Assembly (NCBI GenBank): GCA_036555065.1
Contig: DATBLZ010000186.1
Coordinates: 1-9,838, forward strand
Direction of reading: 5' to 3'
Source: DATBLZ01 sp036555065
GTDB taxonomy: Bacteria; Pseudomonadota; Gammaproteobacteria; Steroidobacterales; Rariloculaceae
DNA length: 9,838 nt
The notes beneath the pieces were generated by a model. It saw nothing but the letters and a program-made list of their open reading frames with translations, was not told where the DNA came from and did no database searches. The translations under genes were made by a program, and so were the position numbers. Below, piece by piece: positions 1 through 6,027 of the stretch. How positions within the stretch are numbered: position 1 is the first letter of the stretch; each line of letters opens with the position of its first letter.

Positions 1-1
1 G

Positions 2-259
2 GTGCGTCCGGCGACGATGTCGAGGATGGTCTCGGCGCTCGTCGATGCCGGCCTTGCACGGCGCCTCGAGGACAAGGAAGACGGACGCGGAGTGTTGGTC
101 GTGTCAACGGCCAAGGGCAAACGCGCATTTCAGCGCGCGCACCAGAGGCGCCTCGAGCAGCTCGCCGAAGCCCTGAAAGGCCTGGCACCCGACCAACTTG
201 ACGCGATGCGGAGCGCCACGGAGGCGCTCGACCGCCTCACTGCAGTGCTCGACGCCTGA
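2..259 (+). CDS. MarR-family transcriptional regulator, C-terminal part (5' end outside window)
   Basis: The first 85 visible residues match the second half of a MarR-type winged-helix regulator, a DNA-binding dimer that usually represses neighbouring genes and is released by small aromatic ligands. Residues 3-17 fit the end of the recognition helix (PATMSRMVSALVDAG). Then come GLARR, the acidic D-x-x-D-G-R tip of the wing (residues 24-29), and a long charged helix from about residue 39 that would form the dimer interface. The helices before the recognition helix are missing because the frame runs off the left edge, so the GTG at position 2 is not a credible start. The gene ends in TGA at 257-259 and is followed at once by a GC-rich hairpin. 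Ligand and targets cannot be told from this fragment. The family call is good; the role is unknown. Confidence 0.8.
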   Translation: MRPATMSRMVSALVDAGLARRLEDKEDGRGVLVVSTAKGKRAFQRAHQRRLEQLAEALKGLAPDQLDAMRSATEALDRLTAVLDA

Positions 260-260
260 G

Positions 261-285
261 GGCGCGGGCCATTGATACCCGCGCC
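261..285 (+). terminator. GC-rich hairpin after the MarR gene, possible terminator
   Basis: A perfect 8-bp inverted repeat, GGCGCGGG at 261-268 and CCCGCGCC at 278-285, has a 9-nt loop and begins one base after the MarR stop codon. There is no T-tract after it, so it is not a classical intrinsic terminator. It could still stop or pause transcription, or protect the 3' end of the message. The remaining gap to 374 holds no gene. Confidence 0.45.
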
Positions 286-374
286 TAAGCCGCGGCCTGC
301 CTACGGATTTCACAGTTGCTGACGCCGGGACCGAGACCGGTTTCACAGGTTTTTCCGGGGCCACACCGTATCGT

Positions 375-1454
375 GTGTGCTCTTATTCCGTAAAACCGAA
401 ACCTGTGCCCGCCAAGACTGAAGACCTGCCGCTGACCAAGACGATCGCGAGCACCGCGACGATCAAGCTCGCGCGGATTCCCGAGTCGGACTACTTCTAT
501 ACGCCGATCGAGGAGCGGTTCGAACGCCTGACACGCCTCGCCCGCCGCGCGCTCAACGTGCCCGTGGCCGCAGTCACGCTCATCAACGCCGAGAAGCAGT
601 GGTTCAAGTCGATCAACGGCTGGATCAAGAACGAGCTTCCTCTGGAGGCGAGCTTCTGCACGCTGACGGTGCAGGCCGGCAAGATGACCGTCATCGAGGA
701 CGCGACTCAAGACCCGCGCACGCAGAAGCACCCGCTCGTCGTTGAGCCGCCGAACTTTCGTTTTTACGCGGGCCAGCCGCTTTACGACGAGAACAATACG
801 ATCATCGGCACGTTCTGCTTGTTCGACGTACGTTCCCGCGCCTTCTCCGAAACGGATCGCCAGACGCTTGCCGATCTCGCAACCATGAGTCAGCGAGAAT
901 TCCTTGCCGACGAGCTCCGCGATGCGCACACGGCGCTCACGACTAAGCTCGGCGTCGCCCGCCGTGAGGCGATGATGGATCATCTTACGCGCCTCTGGAA
1001 TCGCCGTGGCGCGTCCGTCCTGCTCAAGGCCGCGTTCGACAGCGCCGACCGTAACGGAAACGAGCTCGCCGTCGCGCTGCTCGATCTCGACAATTTCAAG
1101 CAGATCAACGACACGCACGGTCACCAGATCGGCGATGAGGTCTTGAGACGGGTCGCGAGCCGCCTCGTCTCCTGCGTGCGCGGCAATGACGCGACTTGCC
1201 GAGTCGGAGGCGACGAGTTTCTGATCCTCATGACCGACACGAATGCCGAGATCGCGGCCACGGTCGCCGATCGAATCAAGCGCGCGGTCACGGAGAGCTT
1301 GATCCCGACGCGTCAGGGACCGATTCGCATGACCACGAGCGTCGGCGTCTCAGTGCGTAAGCCGAAGGAAAACATCACGCTCGACGAGCTCATCGAACGC
1401 GCCGATAAAGGTCTAATGGCGGCAAAGTCGCGCGGCCGAAGCCCGAACCGCTGA
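375..1454 (+). CDS. Diguanylate cyclase with N-terminal GAF sensor domain
   Basis: This 359-residue protein should make the second messenger cyclic di-GMP from two GTP. A GAF-type sensor covers roughly residues 45-175 (FERLTRLARRALNVPVAAVTLI to the end of the GTFCLFD strand region). A short helical linker follows, then a GGDEF domain from about residue 198. The catalytic motif is intact, GGDEF at 278-282, and so is the inhibitory I-site, RGND at 269-272, exactly five residues upstream. The enzyme should therefore be active and product-inhibited. There is no signal peptide or membrane segment, so sensing is cytoplasmic. The start is GTG at 375. The frame is open back to 276 without another start codon, a second GTG at 405 is possible, and neither has a clear ribosome site. 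The gene points towards the DUF6152 gene at 1471-1839 with only 16 bp between the stop codons. The sensed signal is unknown. Confidence 0.93.
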   Translation: MCSYSVKPKPVPAKTEDLPLTKTIASTATIKLARIPESDYFYTPIEERFERLTRLARRALNVPVAAVTLINAEKQWFKSINGWIKNELPLEASFCTLTVQAGKMTVIEDATQDPRTQKHPLVVEPPNFRFYAGQPLYDENNTIIGTFCLFDVRSRAFSETDRQTLADLATMSQREFLADELRDAHTALTTKLGVARREAMMDHLTRLWNRRGASVLLKAAFDSADRNGNELAVALLDLDNFKQINDTHGHQIGDEVLRRVASRLVSCVRGNDATCRVGGDEFLILMTDTNAEIAATVADRIKRAVTESLIPTRQGPIRMTTSVGVSVRKPKENITLDELIERADKGLMAAKSRGRSPNR

Positions 1455-1470
1455 TCTTCCGAAGACTAAG

Positions 1471-1839
1471 CTACTGAAACTCGCGGCCGTCCTCGAGGAC
1501 GATCTTGCGCAGGAAGAAAACCGTCGGGTCTCCGCGCAGCGGCGAGCCATAGGCCGTCACTTTCGTGCCGGGCTTGATCATCTCCGGGCGCAACCCGTTA
1601 CGGACGAGCATGTTTGCAGGTGCGCCTTCGACGAAGTTGATCGTGCGCGTCTCGCCGTTCTCGTCGGTCTGGGTCAACGTCATCGCAATGTGCGGATTCT
1701 TGAAATTCAGCGTCGCGACTACGCCTTCGAACGCAGTCTGCTGACTGAAATCGTAAACGGCAAACGAATGGTGGGCGAGCGCGGGCCAGGCGAGCACCGC
1801 AGCACAGATCAGGCAAAGAATTCGCATGGAAATACGCAT
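1471..1839 (-). CDS. Exported DUF6152 family protein (first copy)
   Basis: This 122-residue protein matches DUF6152, small exported proteins of unknown function common in Proteobacteria. A signal peptide covers residues 1-22 (hydrophobic ILCLICAAVLAWPALA) and should be cut before HHSF, so the mature chain begins with two histidines. Family landmarks follow: FKNPH at 46-50, EGAPANMLVRNGL at 71-83, PGTKVTAYGSPLRG at 90-103, and a closing LEDGREF. The mature domain is probably a small beta-barrel. The start at 1839 is the longest; an in-frame ATG at 1827 (residue 5) would give an equally good signal peptide, and neither has a clear ribosome site. The gene is divergent from the secreted protein at 1930-2841 and shares a 90-bp upstream region with it. 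It is a paralogue of 2861-3244. Function is not known. Confidence 0.85.
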   Translation of the reverse strand: MRISMRILCLICAAVLAWPALAHHSFAVYDFSQQTAFEGVVATLNFKNPHIAMTLTQTDENGETRTINFVEGAPANMLVRNGLRPEMIKPGTKVTAYGSPLRGDPTVFFLRKIVLEDGREFQ

Positions 1840-1891
1840 GTCTATATCGGCCGGGACGATACCAAGGACCCTCGGAAAAGGCCAGTTGCGG

Positions 1892-1897
1892 TAGAAT
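1892..1897 (+). promoter_or_regulatory. Candidate -10 box upstream of the 1930 gene
   Basis: TAGAAT matches five of six bases of the sigma-70 -10 consensus and lies 32 nt before the ATG at 1930, which would leave a short leader. No convincing -35 is found at the expected distance. A similar box (TACAAT, 5986-5991) lies at about the same distance from the SnoaL-like gene. Confidence 0.3.
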
Positions 1898-1902
1898 TGT
1901 CA

Positions 1903-1930
1903 AACATTCAAGCTGACGCGAGAACATTCA
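1903..1930 (+). repeat. Direct repeat of AACATTCA, 20-bp period
   Basis: Two identical 8-mers, AACATTCA at 1903-1910 and 1923-1930, lie exactly 20 bp apart, about two helical turns on the same face. The second copy runs into the first base of the ATG at 1930. The position between a candidate -10 box and the start codon would suit an operator, but chance is not excluded. Confidence 0.3.
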
Positions 1931-2841
1931 TGTCGAAGCCCCAATCGAGACTTCTCCCGCTCGCCCTGGTTGCAGTATCCGGGCTTGCGGTGGCGCCGGC
2001 GCTCGCCGAGCGCGTCGCTGCGCCGCCGCCGTCGCCGGAGAAGCAAGCTCGGATCGACCTCGGCAAGCAGTACGAAACCGCCTGGGACTTGTATCAACAC
2101 TTTCTCGCCGAAGCGGGCGGCGGCCATGAGCTCACGTGGGAGACCGTGCCCGACTGGAGCGGGGTCTGGACGCTCGAGGGAAACATCTTCTTCTTCGATC
2201 AAGACCAGGCGAGCATGAACGCGCTGCCGACGGCCAAGCTCACGCCCGAGTACGAGAAGAGGCTGCTCGACAAGCTCGATCGCGTCGACCGCGGCCTCGA
2301 GTACGACCCTTTGAGCGCCGGCGAGCCTGCGGGCATGCCGAGGTGGCTCGCGGAACCCTTCCTCCGCGACTTCGCGGTCACGCCGAAGCAAACCTGGCTC
2401 ATCAACGAGATGATGAACGAGGTTCGGCGCGTCTACACCGACGGCCGCGGTCATCCGACGCCCGAGGACGCGTATCCGCTCTGGGAAGGCGACTCGATCG
2501 GCTTCTGGGACGGCGACAAGCTCGTCATTCACACGGCACAGATGCGCTCGGGCCAATATCAACGCATTCAACCCCACTACAGCGAGCAAGTAGAAGTCGT
2601 CGAGATCTGGCAGAAGACCGACGCGAGAACGATCACCGTCGACTCGTGGATCTACGACCCGCCCGCGCTCGTCGAGCCCTGGTACACTAGACGCTTTTAC
2701 AAGCAACTCACGAACGACGATAACTACTTGCGGATCCGTTACTGGGATTTCAGAGAGAATCAGAACAACGAGGTCATCAAGACCGACGAAGGGGCGTCCG
2801 ATTTCGCCGATTTCACTTTTACGGACAAAGATGACCAATAA
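1930..2841 (+). CDS. Secreted protein of unknown function, GxW/DGRxHP family (divergent member)
   Basis: This 303-residue protein has a signal peptide (residues 1-26, LALVAVSGLAVAPALA before ER) and should act in the periplasm or outside. I recognise a family of beta-rich secreted proteins often found in several copies in Proteobacteria, without an assigned function. Motifs in order: PDWSGVW at 74-80, MPRW at 136-139, a YTDGRGHP box at 169-176, WEGDSIGFWDGDKLVIHT at 185-202, and YDPPALVEPW near 242-251. The TDGRxHP box and the GD-x-L strand relate it to 5043-5915. It lacks cysteines altogether, unlike its two relatives here. The frame stays open upstream to 1690 across the DUF6152 gene, but the signal peptide fixes the ATG at 1930. 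The DUF6152 gene at 2861 follows after 19 nt, so the two are probably co-transcribed. Confidence 0.8.
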   Translation: MSKPQSRLLPLALVAVSGLAVAPALAERVAAPPPSPEKQARIDLGKQYETAWDLYQHFLAEAGGGHELTWETVPDWSGVWTLEGNIFFFDQDQASMNALPTAKLTPEYEKRLLDKLDRVDRGLEYDPLSAGEPAGMPRWLAEPFLRDFAVTPKQTWLINEMMNEVRRVYTDGRGHPTPEDAYPLWEGDSIGFWDGDKLVIHTAQMRSGQYQRIQPHYSEQVEVVEIWQKTDARTITVDSWIYDPPALVEPWYTRRFYKQLTNDDNYLRIRYWDFRENQNNEVIKTDEGASDFADFTFTDKDDQ

Positions 2842-2847
2842 GGACTC

Positions 2848-2853
2848 GAGGAG
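2848..2853 (+). promoter_or_regulatory. Ribosome binding site deciding the 2861 start
   Basis: GAGGAG lies 7 nt before the ATG at 2861. The longer in-frame start at 2831 lies inside the upstream gene, lacks such a site and would put a charged stretch before the signal peptide. The site therefore supports the start at 2861. Confidence 0.75.
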
Positions 2854-2860
2854 AACTGCA

Positions 2861-3244
2861 ATGAGGCAGACTTTGGTAGGCCTGCTCGGAGGCCTCGTGC
2901 TCGCAACGCCCAGCTTCGCTCATCACTCTGCGGTCATGTTCGATGACACCAAGGAGGTTACGGTCACGGGCGTCGTCAAGGAGTTTCAGTACACGAACCC
3001 GCATTCCTGGCTGCTCGTCGATGTCACCAACGAGGACGGAACCGTGACGACATGGGGCTTCGAAGCCGAAGGCCCGAGCACGCTCGGCCGTTCCGGCATT
3101 CGCAAGAGCGATTTCCCCGCAGGAACCAAGATTACGATCACGGGCAACCCGATGCGCGACGGTCGGCCGGCCGCCATTTGGGTGCGCGCAACGCGCGATG
3201 ACGGAAAAGAGTTCGATCCGCGCGCCGGATTCGTGATCCGCTAG
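2861..3244 (+). CDS. Exported DUF6152 family protein (second copy)
   Basis: This 127-residue DUF6152 protein is a paralogue of 1471-1839. The signal peptide MRQTLVGLLGGLVLATPSFA (residues 1-20) should be cut before HHSAVMFD, so this copy also begins with His-His. Shared landmarks are FQYTNPHSW at 42-50, the EAEGPSTLGRSGI segment at 68-80, PAGTKITITGNPMRDGRP at 86-103, and DDGKEF at 113-118. The start at 2861 is chosen over 2831 because of a strong GAGGAG 7 nt upstream and an ideal signal peptide. The gene follows the secreted protein at 1930-2841 by 19 nt and probably shares its message. It converges on the 3267-4040 gene across a REP-like element. Function is unknown; periplasmic location is secure, and a metal-binding role is speculation. 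Confidence 0.87.
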   Translation: MRQTLVGLLGGLVLATPSFAHHSAVMFDDTKEVTVTGVVKEFQYTNPHSWLLVDVTNEDGTVTTWGFEAEGPSTLGRSGIRKSDFPAGTKITITGNPMRDGRPAAIWVRATRDDGKEFDPRAGFVIR

Positions 3245-3247
3245 CAC

Positions 3248-3271
3248 ATCGCGGCTGAAGCCGCTCCTACA
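3248..3271. repeat. REP-like palindromic element, copy 1
   Basis: A 24-bp element with core GCGGCTGAAGCCGC (3251-3264), a perfect 6-bp stem around a 2-nt centre, ends in TCCTACA. Two further copies in the same orientation lie at 8217-8240 and 9097-9120. This copy begins 3 bp after the plus-strand stop and its CTA (3267-3269) is the TAG stop of the minus-strand gene. As a hairpin on both strands it could end transcription of the two convergent genes. Confidence 0.85.
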
Positions 3272-4040
3272 TTGCTGTGCACGGCGTCGGGTCCCACTTC
3301 GACCGCTCGGCTTCGCGGCGGAAATTCGAGCTCGTGATTACGCGACTCGTGAAATACTCCGGGTCCTCGACGATCGTGAGCACGACGAGCCATTCGGTAC
3401 CGTCGTGTTGGGTCAATAAGTCGAAATACTCCGTGACGACGGTATTTTCGCCGTAGGGAACCCCGTTCTTGCGCAAGTAACCGGCACGCATTCCGGTCGT
3501 GACGACCTTGAGCGTGCCATTCGCGGGCGGCTGCCCGAAGCCCGCGCGATGAAACTCCCATTCGGCCTTCGAAATCCCTTGCCAGCTACGCTCGCCCGGA
3601 CTCTGCGGCGCGTCGCTGAAGTCCAGGAAACGCGTCTGCATCCCCGCGTCGGTCTCGATTCTGAGCGTCGAATCGTCGTCCCACGAGATTCGCAACCGCC
3701 CCGGTACGCGCATGATGGCCCCGACGCCGTAAGACTTGCAGGCATTGCCGTCGGCCGCATCGCGCTCCGGATCCCATTGGTCCGCGACCGCCCGAGCAGC
3801 CGCATTGAGCGGCAGCCCCGGGTAATCGTTTTTCGGCGGCGTCAGCATTCGAAAGCGCCAATCTTCCGTGACGATCGAAACCCATTGGCCGGTGAGATCG
3901 ATCGGCGCGACTGCGCGTGCCGGCCCCTGCGGGCGCGGCGGTCCGAACGGAAACTGAGCAGACGCCGATTGCGCCATCAAGAGCAGGAACGCAGCCGCGA
4001 TCGTCGCTGCTGTGCCCCGCCTTCGCACGATTGTCGACAT
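3267..4040 (-). CDS. Secreted protein of unknown function, GxW/LRxNGVP family
   Basis: This 257-residue exported protein has a signal peptide over residues 1-28 (AATIAAAFLLLMAQSASA before QF) and a proline-rich stretch at 30-47. Motifs: DLTGQW at 48-53, NDYPGLPLNAAAR at 71-83, GYLRKNGVP at 187-195, TEYF at 203-206 and EDPEYF at 225-230. The same blocks occur in order in 5043-5915, so the two are paralogues. Cys101 and Cys254 (in a PTPC motif) have counterparts there and could form a disulfide. The DGRxHP box is missing. The ATG at 4040 is preferred over GTG at 4064: AGGAAG lies 6 nt upstream and overlaps the stop codon of the hydrolase gene, which suggests translational coupling. It is the last gene of the operon 5915 to 3267, and its TAG stop is part of a REP-like element. 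Function unknown. Confidence 0.82.
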   Translation of the reverse strand: MSTIVRRRGTAATIAAAFLLLMAQSASAQFPFGPPRPQGPARAVAPIDLTGQWVSIVTEDWRFRMLTPPKNDYPGLPLNAAARAVADQWDPERDAADGNACKSYGVGAIMRVPGRLRISWDDDSTLRIETDAGMQTRFLDFSDAPQSPGERSWQGISKAEWEFHRAGFGQPPANGTLKVVTTGMRAGYLRKNGVPYGENTVVTEYFDLLTQHDGTEWLVVLTIVEDPEYFTSRVITSSNFRREAERSKWDPTPCTAM

Positions 4041-4046
4041 CTCAAG

Positions 4047-4052
4047 CTTCCT
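4047..4052 (-). promoter_or_regulatory. Ribosome binding site overlapping the hydrolase stop codon
   Basis: On the minus strand the stop TAG of the hydrolase gene (4053-4051) and the site AGGAAG (4052-4047) overlap, 6 nt before the ATG at 4040. Ribosomes finishing the hydrolase would re-initiate here. The site decides the start at 4040. Confidence 0.65.
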
Positions 4053-5046
4053 ACTGCTGTTCACTGAGGCTCTTGTATGCCGCTTCGAGGAACTCGTCGG
4101 TGGTCCAAAAACTCGTGCTCGTCCCGTAGACGGGCTCGTAGTCCATGGCCGGCCGTGCGGCCTTGATCTCCTCGAGCGTCATGCCGGCGTCGATCATGCT
4201 GCGCAGGCGGTCACGTATGACGATCACCATCTCGCGATAGTCGAGAACGTCGCCGAGGCCCGAAAGGCGCCCGTGGCCGGGGACCACGAGTGTGCCGCCG
4301 TCCTGGCCGTATACCGGAATGATGAGATCGACGACCGCATCGAGCGCGTCGAGAAGGCCCTGGTAAGTTCCGCCGGCCTCGAGATCGATGACCGGCCAGC
4401 CCGTCGTCGAGAACACGTCGCCCGTCGAAACGACGTCGGAATGACGGAAGTACACGAGCACGTCACCGTCCGTGTGCGCGGCCGGCACGTGAATGATGCG
4501 AATGCCCTCGCCGTTGTAGAAGAGCCGTTTCTCGGCGTCGAAGAAGGTATTCGTCGGCCACAAGCCCGTCGGCACTTCCGCATCGGTGCCGAGCGTCCCG
4601 CTCAACCGCAAAAGCACGTTTTCGTGCGCGATGACCTGCGCGCCGCCGCCTTCTGCATACGGCACGGCGCCGGGCATATTTCCGCCGGTCACGGTGTTGC
4701 CCGCCAGCCGGAGGTTCGCGTTGCCGCCGATATGATCGGCGTGGTAATGCGTGTCGACGATGTAGCGAATCGGCTTGCTCGATAAGCGCGCAATCGCCGC
4801 GATGATCTTCGGCGCCAGCGGCGCAAATTGCGCGTCAACGAGCAGAACGCCATCGTCGCCGAGCTGGACGGTGATGTTCCCGCCGGCGCCGACGAGCATG
4901 TAAATGTCATCGCGTACGTGGAGCGTATGGATCTCGACTTCGTCGAAGTTGCGTTCCGCCTGCGCGGCGGCGTGGACGGCCGAGAGCAAGCCCGCACATC
5001 CCAGCACGGGGAGCGACAGCAGTCTTGCGGCTCGCGCGGGCGTCAT
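4051..5046 (-). CDS. Periplasmic metallo-beta-lactamase-fold hydrolase
   Basis: This 331-residue zinc hydrolase of the metallo-beta-lactamase superfamily has every metal ligand: THYHADH at 99-105 (His100, His102, Asp104, His105), His191 in HTDGD, Asp210 in STGD and His258 in PGHG. It should bind two zinc ions and be active. An N-terminal signal sequence (residues 1-30, ending AAAQA) places it in the periplasm; Cys17 sits in a weak lipobox-like LGC, so a lipoprotein is less likely but possible. The family includes class B beta-lactamase-like enzymes, lactonases and SoxH-like hydrolases, and the substrate cannot be read from the sequence. The ATG at 5046 overlaps the TGA of the upstream gene as ATGA. 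The C-terminal 60 residues form a helical extension (YREMVIVIRDRLRSMID onward). It is the middle gene of a three-gene operon flanked by two paralogous secreted proteins. Confidence 0.9.
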   Translation of the reverse strand: MTPARAARLLSLPVLGCAGLLSAVHAAAQAERNFDEVEIHTLHVRDDIYMLVGAGGNITVQLGDDGVLLVDAQFAPLAPKIIAAIARLSSKPIRYIVDTHYHADHIGGNANLRLAGNTVTGGNMPGAVPYAEGGGAQVIAHENVLLRLSGTLGTDAEVPTGLWPTNTFFDAEKRLFYNGEGIRIIHVPAAHTDGDVLVYFRHSDVVSTGDVFSTTGWPVIDLEAGGTYQGLLDALDAVVDLIIPVYGQDGGTLVVPGHGRLSGLGDVLDYREMVIVIRDRLRSMIDAGMTLEEIKAARPAMDYEPVYGTSTSFWTTDEFLEAAYKSLSEQQ

Positions 5047-5915
5047 TGGGCTCGTGCCTCGGGCCGCGGCAATGCGGCAATGACCTTGCGGTACTCCGGG
5101 TACATGGTCGCGGCGCCGCCGCGCGTCGCCTCGTACGGAATTCCATGCTTCTGTGAGTATTCGACGAGGAACGCATTCTGTCCCGGCAGATAGTGCGGGA
5201 AGTACCCCTTGGGGAACACGGTCTCGATGACGCTCTCGCACGGGTACGGCCCCATCCGACCCTCTGCGTCGTACGTGTAGTCGCGATTCCGGAAGAACGG
5301 CTCCTCGAGATACGCGGGGTCGTCCACGTAAACGTGCCACGTCAGAATGTCGCCATGGCGCGTGAAGTGCTCGGTCAGCGTTCCGTTCCAACTGCGCGGC
5401 ACGCCGTTGCGCCTGAGCCACCCTTCCTTGAGATGAGTGGTTCTGACTCTGAGGGTCTGGCCGACGAACTCCCCCGTCGAGAAGCCCATCGCATGATGCT
5501 GTGCGTATTCGGGCGGATGCTCGCGTCCGTCCATCCAGATGGTCCGAACGGTATTCCACGCGAAATGCTGAACGTGAATGGCGATGAGCTCCTGCGTCGT
5601 CGGATTCACATCCTCCCAGATGCGAATCTCGGCGAAGCTGCTCGCATAGTCGACGGGATGCACGCGGCACTGGTAGAGCGGCAGCGACAGTATCGACGCG
5701 CTCCAGGCCTCGGCACGCATCCGCGCCGCAGCATTGATGGGTAAACCGCCGTAGTCGCCGAGCTCCGGACCCGGCAAACGGTCGGGTTGGTCCTCGTGGT
5801 ACTGACCCGTCCAATGACCGACGAGGTTTACTTGCCCGAGAGCGGGAAGCGCCGCACCGAGCAATAACGGGACCGCGAGCCATCTTACCCGACGTGCGCG
5901 GGAGACTCCTGCCAT
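5043..5915 (-). CDS. Secreted protein of unknown function, GxW/LRxNGVP family (long form)
   Basis: This 290-residue protein starts the operon. The signal peptide covers residues 1-28 (VRWLAVPLLLGAALPALGQ). Motifs: NLVGHW at 30-35, GDYGGLPINAAAR at 53-65, WMDGREHP at 127-134, GWLRRNGVP at 165-173, TEHF at 181-184, DDPAYL at 198-203. It is a paralogue of 3267-4040 and shares its two cysteines (Cys83, Cys226 in PYPC), but keeps the DGRxHP box and carries about 64 extra residues after Cys226. The box also links it to 1930-2841. The ATG at 5915 has the strongest ribosome site in the window, AGGAGG 9 nt upstream. The longer open frame to 6341 would cross the divergent control region and the SnoaL-like gene, so it is not real. 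Its TGA overlaps the hydrolase ATG by 4 nt. Location periplasmic; function unknown. Confidence 0.85.
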   Translation of the reverse strand: MAGVSRARRVRWLAVPLLLGAALPALGQVNLVGHWTGQYHEDQPDRLPGPELGDYGGLPINAAARMRAEAWSASILSLPLYQCRVHPVDYASSFAEIRIWEDVNPTTQELIAIHVQHFAWNTVRTIWMDGREHPPEYAQHHAMGFSTGEFVGQTLRVRTTHLKEGWLRRNGVPRSWNGTLTEHFTRHGDILTWHVYVDDPAYLEEPFFRNRDYTYDAEGRMGPYPCESVIETVFPKGYFPHYLPGQNAFLVEYSQKHGIPYEATRGGAATMYPEYRKVIAALPRPEARAQ

Positions 5916-5924
5916 CGAGCTCTT

Positions 5925-5930
5925 CCTCCT
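5925..5930 (-). promoter_or_regulatory. Strong ribosome binding site of the hydrolase operon
   Basis: AGGAGG on the minus strand, 9 nt before the ATG at 5915, decides the start of the 5043-5915 gene. It is a full match to the anti-Shine-Dalgarno core. Confidence 0.75.
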
Positions 5931-5985
5931 GATGAGCGCGCGCAATCCTAACATACCCGCGACGACGCCCTGCGTTCGTTCACGG

Positions 5986-5991
5986 TACAAT
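5986..5991 (+). promoter_or_regulatory. Candidate -10 box upstream of the SnoaL-like gene
   Basis: TACAAT matches five of six bases of the -10 consensus, 36 nt before the ATG at 6028. No good -35 is visible. It lies in the 112-bp divergent gap 5916-6027, which must also hold the promoter for the minus-strand operon; there the best I see is a weak TAGGAT on the minus strand. Confidence 0.3.
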
Positions 5992-6027
5992 GCGGCGCCG
6001 CACTCACAACTCGAAGTAAAGGCACTC

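Noticed and set aside
285..1124. Long open frame antisense to the diguanylate cyclase gene
   Set aside because: It mirrors the codon pattern of the real gene in high-GC DNA; its protein is rich in Arg, Glu and Val with no domain, and the sense strand encodes an unmistakable GAF-GGDEF protein.
1455..1470. Short inverted repeat TCTTC/GAAGA between convergent stop codons
   Set aside because: Only 5 bp around a single base, too tight to form a hairpin and without a T-tract.
1898..1903. Perfect TTGACA on the minus strand upstream of the first DUF6152 gene
   Set aside because: No -10-like hexamer lies 16-18 nt downstream (CTTTTC at 17 nt), so it is not supported as a promoter.
1900..2838. Open frame antisense to the secreted protein gene at 1930-2841
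   Set aside because: No recognisable motif, arginine-rich shadow translation; the sense frame has a signal peptide and family motifs.
4996..4998. Lipobox-like LGC in the hydrolase leader
   Set aside because: The hydrophobic stretch continues well past the cysteine and ends in a standard AQA cleavage site, so a normal signal peptide is more likely; kept only as an alternative.
5044..5883. N-terminal extension of the hydrolase to a 610-residue protein
   Set aside because: The extension is a low-complexity Arg/Ala shadow of the 5043-5915 gene; the signal peptide begins at the ATG at 5046, which overlaps the upstream stop as ATGA.
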